Shown: positions 1 to 5,592, numbered from the stretch's first letter. The stretch is 5,592 nucleotides of DNA from an uncultured Sphingomonadales bacterium (GCA_903911985.1 CAIWFP010000180.1:1-5592), one strand, 5' to 3'. Program-made: numbers and translations. The notes: generated by a model from the letters alone, not told the origin.

Positions 1-776
1 ACGAAGGCGCCGCCCCAGTCGTTGCGGATCTGCTCGGCGGTCTCCCATGTCAGGGTGGGGTCGAGGACCTGATTGAAATAATTGGCGATGGTGATCGGCT
101 CGCCGCTGCCCTGGGTGGTGTGGGTTTCGAGGTTGGGGAGGCGGAACTTTTCGCGGAGAAGATAGTCCAGCGCCCAGCGGGGTTTGATGGCGTAGCTGAG
201 CGCGGAGGTGGGGGTGAGGCGCGGGGGGCTGGTGAAGCCGGAGCGGGCGCAGCGTTCGCGGTTGCCCGAGACGATGGAATCGACGGTGAGGGCAAGGGCG
301 TCGAATTTGGCGGCCCTGCAGCGCGCGATGAGCGAGGCGTTGAGGCCCTTGTCCTTGTGGACATAGAGCTGGAACAGCTTTGGCGTGGAGATGAGCGCGC
401 CGATTTCCTCGATGGAGACGGTGGCGAGGCTGGAGATGCCGCACCACAGGCCGAATTTTTCCGCCGCAAGCGCCACGGCGCGCTCGCCCTGCCAGTGGAA
501 CACCCGTTGCAGGGCGGTGGGCGAGAGGATGAGCGGCAGGGCGGATTTGCGGCCGAGGATGGTGACGGAGGTGTCGATATCCGACACGCCGGAGAGCACA
601 TTGGGCACGAGATCGGCGGAATTGAAGGCGGCGGTGTTGCGGGCGAGGGTCGCCTCGTCATCGGCGCCGCCATCGATATAGTCGAACACCGGCCAGGGCA
701 GGCGGGCTTTGGCGAGGCGCCGGAAATCGGCGATATTGTGGCAATCGGAAAGGCGCATGGGGGTTGGGTAGCGCAT
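1..776 (-). CDS. FMN-dependent alpha-hydroxy-acid (L-lactate type) dehydrogenase, N-terminal part
   Basis: This is an open frame of 258 full codons from an ATG at 776 that runs off the left edge with no stop. Family members are about 380 residues, so roughly the last third is missing. Seen by translating the minus strand: an YIDGGADDE block (Y33), LSPTALQ (P86-T87), GISSLATVSIEEI (residues 113-125), FQLYVHKDKG (Q136, Y138), LTVD (T164) and GNRER (R173). These match in order the FMN and substrate-binding segments of the glycolate oxidase/L-lactate dehydrogenase family, which oxidises 2-hydroxy acids to 2-oxo acids and, in the bacterial enzymes, passes electrons to the respiratory chain. The catalytic His/Arg region lies outside the window. 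Where relatives commonly read TVDTPV, this one reads TVDSIVSG. A second ATG at 758 would shorten the protein by six residues; neither start has a clear ribosome site. It is divergent from the M28 peptidase. Substrate is not decidable here, so lldD is not assigned. Confidence 0.9.
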   Translation of the reverse strand, partial: MRYPTPMRLSDCHNIADFRRLAKARLPWPVFDYIDGGADDEATLARNTAAFNSADLVPNVLSGVSDIDTSVTILGRKSALPLILSPTALQRVFHWQGERAVALAAEKFGLWCGISSLATVSIEEIGALISTPKLFQLYVHKDKGLNASLIARCRAAKFDALALTVDSIVSGNRERCARSGFTSPPRLTPTSALSYAIKPRWALDYLLREKFRLPNLETHTTQGSGEPITIANYFNQVLDPTLTWETAEQIRNDWGGAF

Positions 777-1010
777 GGCGGGCTCTGACGCAAAGGTCGT
801 GGTCGGGGGGCTTGGTTGGGCCGTGGTTGAGCGGGGTGTGGCGGGGGGGTGACACATCGGTTGTGCGTTTTGCGAAAACTGCCGGGTGTGGTTGCGGGGG
901 CGTGTGGGTGGTGTAGGTTCGTTGCGGCAGGGCGTGGCTGTTTCGCGATGAAGCGGGCCACGATCCGGCGAGTGGAACGGGCGGATGGTTTGCGGGAAAC
1001 ATTTCCGGGA

Positions 1011-1037
1011 CCGGGGCATTTCGTGGCCGGGGCATTT
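1011..1037. repeat. Short direct repeat in the divergent intergenic gap
   Basis: The 11-mer CCGGGGCATTT occurs at 1011-1021 and again exactly at 1027-1037, a 16-base period with CGTGG between. It sits 18 bases before the chosen start of the M28 peptidase, inside the 279-base gap separating the two divergent genes. Two same-facing copies could be a regulator site, but chance duplication in GC-rich DNA is equally possible. I see no convincing promoter hexamers in the rest of 777-1055. Confidence 0.3.
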
Positions 1038-1055
1038 GGGGGGGCAGCAGTGACG

Positions 1056-2705
1056 ATGGCTATGCGCCCGTGTAGGCCCGGTTTGGGGCGGTCCGGTCTG
1101 GTGCGGCAAATTCTGGTCACGCAGCGGTGGGGCTGGGTTCGGCTGTGGGCCGGTCTGGCCCTTGCGCTGGTGCTGGCGCCGGCCGAGGGCTGGGGCAAGG
1201 TGGCGCCGCGCTATCGCGCGCTGGAGGCCAGTTTGCTGGCGCAGATGAGCCAGCTGGCCAGCGACGATTTCGGCGGGCGCGAGCCGGGAACCGAGGGCGA
1301 GAGCAAAACCCTGCGCTATATCGCGAAGCAATGGTTCGACATGGGGCTGGTTTCCGGCACCAATGACCCCGGCCACGCGTGGTTTGCCCCGGTGACCGTG
1401 GTGGCGCGCGAGCCGGCGGTTTCGACCTTGCAGTTCCGCTTGCGCAAGCGGCTGATCACGCTGGGCGGCGAGGATGCGCTGGTGCTGACCTCCGGGCGGC
1501 GCAGCCTGATCGAGGGGGCGCCGCTGGTGTTTGTCGGGCGCGGGGCGGTGATTCCGCCGCGTACCGAGCTGGCCGGGCGGGTGGCGGTGCTGCTGGACCG
1601 GCCGAGGATCGCGCGGGGGCCTGATGCGAAGGGGCCTGATGCGCTGGGGCCAGATGCGCTGGCGGCGGATGTCGGCATTCAGGATGGCGGGCGGCAGAAC
1701 GCCTTGCTGGCGGGCGGGGCCTCGGCGGTGCTGACCGTGCTCGACGGGTCGCGCAATCTGGCCAGTGTCGCCGCAAGGCGGCAGCGGCGCGGCTATGCGC
1801 TGGCCAGCGAGGCACTCGGCGGGGATCTGGAAGGGTTTGTGACCGCAAGCACCTTTGACCGGTTGCTGGGGGGCACGGGGGGGAACCGCCTTGCCGCGCT
1901 GGAGGCCGAGGCCGATGCGCCGGGCTTTGCGCCCCATGGTCTCGATCTTTTCGCCAACCTTGAGGCGACAACCCGCGAAACGGTGATCCACACCTTCAAC
2001 CTCATCGGCAAGCTGCCCGGGCGGCACCCGGAGGCGGGGGCGGTGCTGGTGATGGCGCATTGGGACCATTTTGGCACCTGCGCCCAGCCGCCCGCCGAGC
2101 ATCTCATCTGCAATGGCGCCATCGATAATGCCAGCGGCGTGGCCGGGCTGACCGAAATCGCCCGGAGCCTTGCCCATCCGCCGATGGGGGTGCCGCCGCT
2201 GGATCGGGACGTCTATTTTGTCGCGACGACCGCCGAGGAGCTGGGCTTGCTGGGGGCGGAGAGCTTTGCCGAGAACCCGCCGATAGCCCTGAACAAGGTG
2301 GTGGCCGCGTTCAATCTCGATTCCATCGCCATCGCGCCGGTTGGCACGCCGCTGGGCATGGTGGGGATCGGCATGACGCCGCTGGATGCGGGCATTGCCG
2401 AAGTGGCGCGCGAGCAGCACCGGGTGCTGGTGAGCTCCACCGCGCCCAATGCCTATATTCAGCGGCAGGATGGCTGGGCGTTGATGCGGCATGATGTGCC
2501 CGCCGTGGTGGTGAGCAGCGCCTATGGCGAGATTTCGCGGCTGGAGCACTTTTTCGACACCGATTATCACCGGCCAAGCGATGTGGTGAAGCCGGGCATC
2601 GAACTGGGCGGGGCGGCCGAGGATGTGCTGTTTACCGTGGCGCTGGTGCGGCACTTTGCCGATGCGAAGAAGCTGGCGGCGGGGAGCCGGATGGCGGGGA
2701 AGTAG
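1056..2705 (+). CDS. Secreted M28 family zinc metallopeptidase with PA domain
   Basis: The predicted product is 549 residues. Residues 1-43 look like an export signal: basic n-region, hydrophobic LWAGLALALVLAPA, and an APA cleavage site before E44, so the enzyme probably acts in the periplasm or outside. After a SDDFGGREPGTEGE segment typical of these peptidases, residues about 155-260 resemble a protease-associated (PA) insert (APLVFVGRG, then GGRQNALLAGGASAVL). The catalytic domain, about 306-545, keeps all expected M28 metal and catalytic residues: H335 in MAHWDHFG, bridging D357 in GAIDNASG, E394-E395 in TAEELGLLG, D422 in NLDS and H505 in DYHRPSD. It should therefore be an active di-zinc exopeptidase that trims peptides; substrate unknown. 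The frame stays open back to a GTG at 849, but 849-1055 encodes no signal-like or family-like sequence. ATG 1056 or 1062, or GTG 1050 (which has a G-run about six bases upstream) or GTG 1101, are all possible starts. Confidence 0.88.
   Translation: MAMRPCRPGLGRSGLVRQILVTQRWGWVRLWAGLALALVLAPAEGWGKVAPRYRALEASLLAQMSQLASDDFGGREPGTEGESKTLRYIAKQWFDMGLVSGTNDPGHAWFAPVTVVAREPAVSTLQFRLRKRLITLGGEDALVLTSGRRSLIEGAPLVFVGRGAVIPPRTELAGRVAVLLDRPRIARGPDAKGPDALGPDALAADVGIQDGGRQNALLAGGASAVLTVLDGSRNLASVAARRQRRGYALASEALGGDLEGFVTASTFDRLLGGTGGNRLAALEAEADAPGFAPHGLDLFANLEATTRETVIHTFNLIGKLPGRHPEAGAVLVMAHWDHFGTCAQPPAEHLICNGAIDNASGVAGLTEIARSLAHPPMGVPPLDRDVYFVATTAEELGLLGAESFAENPPIALNKVVAAFNLDSIAIAPVGTPLGMVGIGMTPLDAGIAEVAREQHRVLVSSTAPNAYIQRQDGWALMRHDVPAVVVSSAYGEISRLEHFFDTDYHRPSDVVKPGIELGGAAEDVLFTVALVRHFADAKKLAAGSRMAGK
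1617..1661 (+). repeat. In-frame 15-base tandem repeat, three units, in the M28 PA domain
   Basis: Three consecutive 15-base units (1617-1631, 1632-1646, 1647-1661) differ only at a codon AAG/CTG and at a CCT/CCA wobble base. They encode GPDAK, GPDAL and GPDAL at residues 188-202, just after the LLDRPRI strand of the PA insert. The array is in frame, so unit gain or loss would only change the length of what is probably a surface loop. Confidence 0.9.
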
Positions 2706-2726
2706 GTGAGGGGAAGGGGAAGTCTT

Positions 2727-2753
2727 GGGGCCTTGGGCCCCATTACTGTTTTT
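2727..2753 (+). terminator. Terminator-like hairpin after the M28 peptidase
   Basis: GGGGCC (2727-2732) and GGCCCC (2736-2741) form a perfect 6-bp stem around a TTG loop, 21 bases after the peptidase stop codon. A run of five T follows at 2749-2753. The run starts seven bases after the stem rather than directly at it, so this is an imperfect intrinsic terminator. On the opposite strand no T-run follows the stem, which supports plus-strand action. Confidence 0.4.
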
Positions 2754-2778
2754 GTGGCGCTTGCATCTCGGCGTGGAG

Positions 2779-2818
2779 CCTTGCCGCGAGGCGGCTTTGA
2801 TGGCCTGCGGCGCGGAGA
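2779..2818 (+). repeat. 40-base structured repeat, copy 1 (upstream of guaB)
   Basis: This matches 4663-4702 at 38 of 40 positions, in the same orientation. Both copies also have TTTTTGTGG 21-22 bases upstream (2749-2757 here). One fold pairs GCCGC (2783-2787) with GCGGC (2807-2811), enclosing GGCT (2793-2796) paired with GGCC (2802-2805) around a TTGAT loop. A competing fold pairs the same GCCGC with the nearer GCGGC (2791-2795) around GAG, followed by TTTGAT, which looks like a weak terminator. Function is unknown. The element follows the end of a plus-strand gene in both places, so a role in transcript ends is possible. Confidence 0.7.
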
Positions 2819-2881
2819 GGATGGACCATGGGCGAGGTGTGGCGGGGCCTCTCGCCGGGAGACGTTTTGGGGGTTTGGGGT

Positions 2882-2918
2882 GCCAACCGGTTTCCCTTCT
2901 GGAAACCGGCACATTAGC
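2882..2918 (+). repeat. REP-like palindrome, copy 1
   Basis: A perfect 9-bp inverted repeat, CCGGTTTCC (2887-2895) and GGAAACCGG (2901-2909), surrounds a CTTCT loop. It is preceded by GCCAA and followed by CACATTAGC. The minus strand of the two palindromes after guaB has the same plan: GCCAA, a 9-bp stem CCGATTTAC/GTAAATCGG, then CAC and an A/T-rich ATAAGC-like tail. The two stem differences are compensated on the other arm. This is the layout of repetitive extragenic palindromes. It lies 142 bases before the guaB start and 36 bases before the candidate promoter. Confidence 0.7.
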
Positions 2919-2954
2919 CGCCACACCCAAGGCTTGTCTCTTTGCCTTTGTGCC

Positions 2955-2983
2955 TTGCCAAATTCTCTTGAGGTCCCTGTCAT
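2955..2983 (+). promoter_or_regulatory. Candidate sigma70-type promoter for guaB
   Basis: TTGCCA (2955-2960) matches the -35 consensus at five of six positions. TGTCAT (2978-2983) matches the -10 at four of six, with a 17-base spacer. Transcription from here would give a leader of about 70 bases before the guaB ATG. Hexamers of this quality are common by chance, so this is only a candidate. Confidence 0.3.
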
Positions 2984-3060
2984 TCACCCACTAGCCCTAG
3001 CGCCCCGGCTTGGTTACATGGGCCGCCACGAATCCCCCCTTGCGAAGCGAAGTGGCACTT

Positions 3061-4518
3061 ATGGATATTCCTCTCGGCCTGACCTTTGACGATGTTCTGC
3101 TGCGGCCGGCGCAATCCGACATCGTGCCGAGCATGGCCGATACGCGCACCCGCCTGACCAAGGGTATCGCGCTCAACATTCCCGTCATTTCCGCCGCGAT
3201 GGACACGGTGACCGAGGCCGACATGGCCATCGTCATGGCGCAGATGGGCGGCATTGGCGTGCTCCATCGCAATCTCACCGTGGAGCAGCAATGCGCCGCC
3301 GTGCGCAGCGTGAAGCGGTTCGAGAGTGGCATGGTGGTCAATCCCATCACCATCGACCCCGACGCGACTCTGGGCGAGGCGCAGGCTTTGATGCTGGCCA
3401 ACCGCATCTCCGGCATTCCCGTGGTGGAAGCGGGGGGGCGCCTTGTCGGCATACTGACCAACCGTGATGTGCGCTTTGCCGCCAATCCGGCGCAGCCCGT
3501 GCGTGAGCTGATGACCCATGAGAACCTCGCCACGGTGGCTGCCGGCGTGTCTCAGGAGGAGGCGCGCCGCCTGCTGCATGCCCGGCGGATCGAGAAGCTG
3601 CTGGTGGTGGATGACGCCTATCATTGCGTCGGGCTGATTACCGTCAAGGATATCGAGAAAGCGGTGAATTACCCGGATGCCACCAAGGATGGCGCCGGGC
3701 GTTTGCGGGTGGCGGCGGCGACGACCGTTGGCGATTCGGGCTTTGAGCGGACCGAGGCTCTGCTGGCGGCGGAATGCGATGTGATCATTATCGATACCGC
3801 CCATGGGCATAACCGCGATGTGGCCCGGGCCGTGGAGCGGGTGAAAAAGCTGTCGAATTCCGCGCAGGTGATCGCGGGCAATGTCGCCACCGCCGAGGCG
3901 GCGCGGGCGCTGATCGACGCCGGGGCCGACGGGGTGAAGGTGGGCATCGGGCCGGGCTCGATCTGCACCACGCGGATTGTCGCGGGTGTGGGTGTGCCGC
4001 AGCTGACCGCGGTGATGGAAGCGGCCGAGGAGGCCGAGAAATCAGGCGTGCCGGTGATTGCCGACGGCGGATTGCGCACATCGGGCGATGCCGCCAAGGC
4101 TTTGGCCGCCGGGGCAAGCTGCGTGATGATCGGCAGCCTGCTGGCTGGCACCGAGGAAGCGCCGGGGGATACGTTCCTGTTTCAGGGCCGCGCCTATAAG
4201 GCCTATCGCGGCATGGGCAGCGTGGGCGCCATGGCGCGCGGGTCGGCCGACCGCTATTTCCAGCAGGATATCAAGGACCAGATGAAGCTGGTGCCAGAGG
4301 GTATCGAGGGGCAGGTGCCCTATAAAGGCCCGGCCAAGGATGTCGTCCACCAGCTGGTCGGCGGCGTGAAGGCGGCCATGGGCTATACCGGCTGTGCCAC
4401 CATCGAGGAATTGCGCAAAAAGGCCAAGTTCGTGCGCATCACCAATGCAGGGCTGGCCGAAAGCCATGTGCATGATGTGAGTATTACGCGGGAAGCGCCG
4501 AATTATCCGACGCGGTAG
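3061..4518 (+). CDS. guaB: Inosine-5'-monophosphate dehydrogenase
   Basis: This 485-residue cytosolic enzyme oxidises IMP to XMP with NAD+, the committed step of guanine nucleotide synthesis; it works as a tetramer or octamer. Seen in order: LTFDDVLLRP at residues 7-16, the start of the TIM barrel; an inserted pair of CBS domains at about 91-207 (RISGIPVVEAGGRLVGILTN, then RIEKLLVVDD...VGLITVKDI), which in the family bind purine nucleotides and tune activity; IIDTAHGH with D245 at the NAD site; the GPGSICTTR loop with catalytic C302; ADGG with D335; GMGS (384-387); and the mobile flap with R398-Y399, the general-base pair. All key residues are present and the length is normal. The frame is open back to a GTG at 3010, but ATG 3061 gives the family-typical N-terminus MDIPLGLTFDD. 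The ribosome site is weak (GAAGCGAAG well upstream). Structured repeats flank the gene on both sides. Confidence 0.98.
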   Translation: MDIPLGLTFDDVLLRPAQSDIVPSMADTRTRLTKGIALNIPVISAAMDTVTEADMAIVMAQMGGIGVLHRNLTVEQQCAAVRSVKRFESGMVVNPITIDPDATLGEAQALMLANRISGIPVVEAGGRLVGILTNRDVRFAANPAQPVRELMTHENLATVAAGVSQEEARRLLHARRIEKLLVVDDAYHCVGLITVKDIEKAVNYPDATKDGAGRLRVAAATTVGDSGFERTEALLAAECDVIIIDTAHGHNRDVARAVERVKKLSNSAQVIAGNVATAEAARALIDAGADGVKVGIGPGSICTTRIVAGVGVPQLTAVMEAAEEAEKSGVPVIADGGLRTSGDAAKALAAGASCVMIGSLLAGTEEAPGDTFLFQGRAYKAYRGMGSVGAMARGSADRYFQQDIKDQMKLVPEGIEGQVPYKGPAKDVVHQLVGGVKAAMGYTGCATIEELRKKAKFVRITNAGLAESHVHDVSITREAPNYPTR

Positions 4519-4548
4519 GAGAAAAGGATAGATGCGAGGGGGGCATTA

Positions 4549-4577
4549 GTGCCGATTTACCTTGTAAATCGGTTGGC
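4549..4577 (-). repeat. REP-like palindrome, copy 2
   Basis: CCGATTTAC (4552-4560) and GTAAATCGG (4564-4572) form a perfect 9-bp stem with a CTT loop, 31 bases after the guaB stop. The 29-base unit is identical to the next one at 4584-4612, giving a 35-base period. Read on the minus strand it has the GCCAA-stem-CAC order of the copy upstream of guaB. No T-run follows on either strand, so it is not a standard intrinsic terminator. Confidence 0.8.
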
Positions 4578-4583
4578 GCTTAT

Positions 4584-4612
4584 GTGCCGATTTACCTTGT
4601 AAATCGGTTGGC
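4584..4612 (-). repeat. REP-like palindrome, copy 3 (tandem with copy 2)
   Basis: This is an exact 29-base duplicate of 4549-4577, separated from it by GCTTAT. Stem arms are 4587-4595 and 4599-4607 around CTT. On the minus strand the tail after the stem is CACATAAGC, close to CACATTAGC in the copy upstream of guaB. Tandem REP units after a gene are known elsewhere to affect mRNA 3' end stability; whether that holds here is inference. Confidence 0.8.
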
Positions 4613-4662
4613 CGTCGCGCTCCCTTTCCCTTTTTTGTGGGATGTGACCTGCGGGTCTTGCG

Positions 4663-4702
4663 CCTTGCCGCGAGGCGGCTTTTATAGCCTGCGGCGCGGA
4701 GA
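4663..4702 (+). repeat. 40-base structured repeat, copy 2 (downstream of guaB)
   Basis: This matches 2779-2818 except at two bases (4683 and 4686), and TTTTTGTGG again lies just upstream (4632-4640). The long fold pairs GCCGC (4667-4671) with GCGGC (4691-4695), enclosing GGCT (4677-4680) with AGCC (4686-4689). Compared with copy 1, the closing pair is T-A instead of T-G, so pairing is kept. The short fold GCCGC-GAG-GCGGC (4667-4679) is followed by TTTTAT, a better terminator-like tail than in copy 1, and could end guaB transcripts. Confidence 0.7.
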
Positions 4703-4750
4703 TGTTGCGCAACGCCGAACCTTGGGCGCGACAATGACAGTTTTGGGAGC

Positions 4751-4771
4751 GCGAGGGTGTAACACCCTCGC
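4751..4771. repeat. Perfect 9-bp GC-rich hairpin in the RsmB-like gene leader
   Basis: GCGAGGGTG (4751-4759) and CACCCTCGC (4763-4771) form a perfect stem around TAA, ending 54 bases before the RsmB-like start. The sequence is unrelated to the REP-like palindromes. No T-run follows on either strand, so intrinsic termination is unlikely. It could be a protein-binding palindrome, a leader hairpin, or part of a larger dispersed repeat with the adjacent 40-base element. Confidence 0.65.
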
Positions 4772-4825
4772 ACCTTCCCTTATCCTAACCCCTATCACTA
4801 GCTCTTCCCCTGAAGGCCCTGCCTC

Positions 4826-5592
4826 ATGACTCCTTCCGCCCGCGTCCAATCCGCCATCGAGATCCTGGACCTCATCCTTGCGGCGGCGCGGGGCAATGGC
4901 GCTTCGGCGGACAAGATTGTGGCGGAGTGGTTCCGGACGCGGCGCTTTGCGGGGAGTGGCGACCGGCGGGCGATACGCGAGCTGGTGTGGGCGGCGGTGC
5001 GCAGCTGCGGGCCGGTGCCGGTGAGTGGGCGGGCGGCGGTTTTGCGGCTGGCGGCGGAGGACGCGGCGCTGGCGGGGTTGTTTGATGGGGCGGTGCATGC
5101 GCCCGCGCCGATTGCGCCCGGGGAGCCGGTGGCCGAGGGCGGGGTGGCGCCGGTGTGGCTGGAGGCTTTGCTGGCGGCGTCCGGGATTGCGGGCGAGGCG
5201 GCGCTGGCACTGTTGGGGCGGGCGCCGCTGGATTTGCGGGTGAATGGGTTGAAGGCGGACCGGGAGACGCTGGAGTTGCCGGTTTCGGGAGAGGCTTTGG
5301 CCAGCCCTCAGGGATTGCGGCTGCCGGCGGGGACTTCGGTGGAGCAGTGGCCGGCCTATGCCGAGGGGCTGATCGAGGTGCAGGATGGCGGCAGCCAGCT
5401 GGTGTGCGGGGCGGTGGGCGCCCGCCCCGGCGAGCTGGTGGTGGATTTGTGCGCGGGCGGGGGTGGCAAGACGCTGTCTTTGGCCGCCGATATGGACAAT
5501 CGCGGGCGGCTGGTGGCTTGTGATGTGGCGCGGGATCGCCTGTCGCGGCTGGGCCCGCGCGCGCGGCGGGCGGGGGTGGCCATCGTCGAGGA
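4826..5592 (+). CDS. rsmB: RsmB/NOP-family 16S rRNA (cytosine-C5) methyltransferase, N-terminal part
   Basis: This open frame of 255 full codons from ATG 4826 runs off the right edge. A GAAGG ribosome site at 4812-4816 supports the start. The N-terminus (MTPSARVQSAIEILDLILAAARGNGASAD...GDRRAIRELVWAAVR) is a helical, RNA-binding-type region. The EVQDGGSQLV segment and SAM-binding motif I, DLCAGGGGKT (D207-T216), follow, then ACDV with D233, the likely ribose-binding acidic residue. This order is characteristic of the family that methylates C5 of specific rRNA cytosines with S-adenosylmethionine. The two catalytic cysteines (PC and TC motifs) fall beyond the window, so activity cannot be checked. 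RsmB is the best match by N-terminal form and by its place after guaB, but other family members that modify rRNA or tRNA are possible. The 307-base structured gap argues against tight coupling with guaB. Confidence 0.85.
   Translation, partial: MTPSARVQSAIEILDLILAAARGNGASADKIVAEWFRTRRFAGSGDRRAIRELVWAAVRSCGPVPVSGRAAVLRLAAEDAALAGLFDGAVHAPAPIAPGEPVAEGGVAPVWLEALLAASGIAGEAALALLGRAPLDLRVNGLKADRETLELPVSGEALASPQGLRLPAGTSVEQWPAYAEGLIEVQDGGSQLVCGAVGARPGELVVDLCAGGGGKTLSLAADMDNRGRLVACDVARDRLSRLGPRARRAGVAIVE

Larger units (their letters stand above)
2706..3060. other. Intergenic gap between the M28 peptidase and guaB
   Basis: No credible gene is seen in these 355 bases. Open frames here have no recognisable protein features and run into guaB out of frame. 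The content is non-coding: a hairpin near the peptidase stop, a 40-base structured repeat, a REP-like palindrome and a candidate guaB promoter, each listed separately. Both repeat families recur in the gap after guaB. Confidence 0.75.
4519..4825. other. Intergenic gap between guaB and the RsmB-like gene
   Basis: No credible gene is seen in these 307 bases. Short open frames on both strands simply read through the repeats. The gap holds two tandem palindromes, the second copy of the 40-base repeat, and a 9-bp hairpin, listed separately. No classical strong intrinsic terminator follows guaB directly; the only terminator-like option is the short fold inside the 40-base repeat. Confidence 0.75.

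Noticed and set aside
120..788. Long plus-strand open frame (222 codons)
   Set aside because: It lies antisense to the FMN-dependent dehydrogenase, whose minus-strand frame shows family motifs throughout; the plus-strand product is low-complexity Gly/Glu/Ala.
849..1055. N-terminal extension of the M28 peptidase
   Set aside because: It would place 69 non-family residues ahead of the signal peptide; treated as upstream sequence.
50..1198. Minus-strand open frame of 382 codons
   Set aside because: The product is rich in Pro, Ser, Ala and Arg with no motif, overlaps both real genes in other frames, and is a GC-rich artefact.
2829..2860. Possible hairpin GGCGAG...CTCGCC between the 40-base repeat and the palindrome
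   Set aside because: The 6-bp stem with a long loop is likely by chance in GC-rich DNA and is not matched in the other gap.
2706..3089. Open frame of 127 codons between the peptidase and guaB
   Set aside because: It reads through the 40-base repeat and the palindrome and overlaps the guaB start in another frame; no domain and no ribosome site.
4549..4612. Possible two-repeat CRISPR array
   Set aside because: The spacer is only 6 bases, there are only two units, and each repeat is itself a full palindrome; no cas genes are present.
4705..4735. Possible promoter TTGCGC...GACAAT for the RsmB-like gene
   Set aside because: The spacer is 19 bases and the -35 match is poor; not convincing.
4546..4829. 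Small open frames on both strands between guaB and the RsmB-like gene
   Set aside because: They consist almost entirely of the repeats; their apparent peptides are translations of palindromes.

Overview
The window is GC-rich (codon third positions mostly G or C) and carries ordinary chromosomal genes. An IMP dehydrogenase gene followed by an RsmB/NOP-type rRNA methyltransferase gene, with a secreted M28 peptidase and an FMN-dependent alpha-hydroxy-acid dehydrogenase nearby, and protein sequences of this style, suggest an alphaproteobacterium, most likely Sphingomonadales (Novosphingobium/Sphingomonas-like). The taxonomic call rests on recalled protein style and gene order, not on a search.

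Layout. 1-776 (minus): N-terminal two thirds of an FMN-dependent alpha-hydroxy-acid (L-lactate type) dehydrogenase, cut by the left edge. 777-1055: divergent intergenic gap, with only a short direct repeat. 1056-2705 (plus): an exported M28 zinc aminopeptidase/carboxypeptidase-like enzyme with an inserted PA domain. 2706-3060: a 355-base gap holding a terminator-like hairpin, one copy of a 40-base structured repeat, one copy of a REP-like palindrome and a candidate guaB promoter. 3061-4518 (plus): complete guaB. 4519-4825: a 307-base gap holding two tandem REP-like palindromes in the opposite orientation, the second copy of the 40-base repeat and an unrelated 9-bp hairpin. 4826-5592 (plus): N-terminal part of an RsmB-like 16S rRNA m5C methyltransferase, cut by the right edge.

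Function. The genes do not form an evident pathway: lactate-type oxidation at the membrane, extracytoplasmic peptide breakdown, guanine nucleotide synthesis and rRNA modification. The three plus-strand genes are separated by hundreds of bases of structured sequence and are probably independent transcription units or loosely coupled ones.

I found no defence system, mobile element, RNA gene or novel gene cluster. The most interesting signal is non-coding. Both gaps around guaB share two repeat families. One is a palindrome whose stem differs between copies at two positions, each with a matching compensating change. The other is a 40-base element that can fold in two competing ways.
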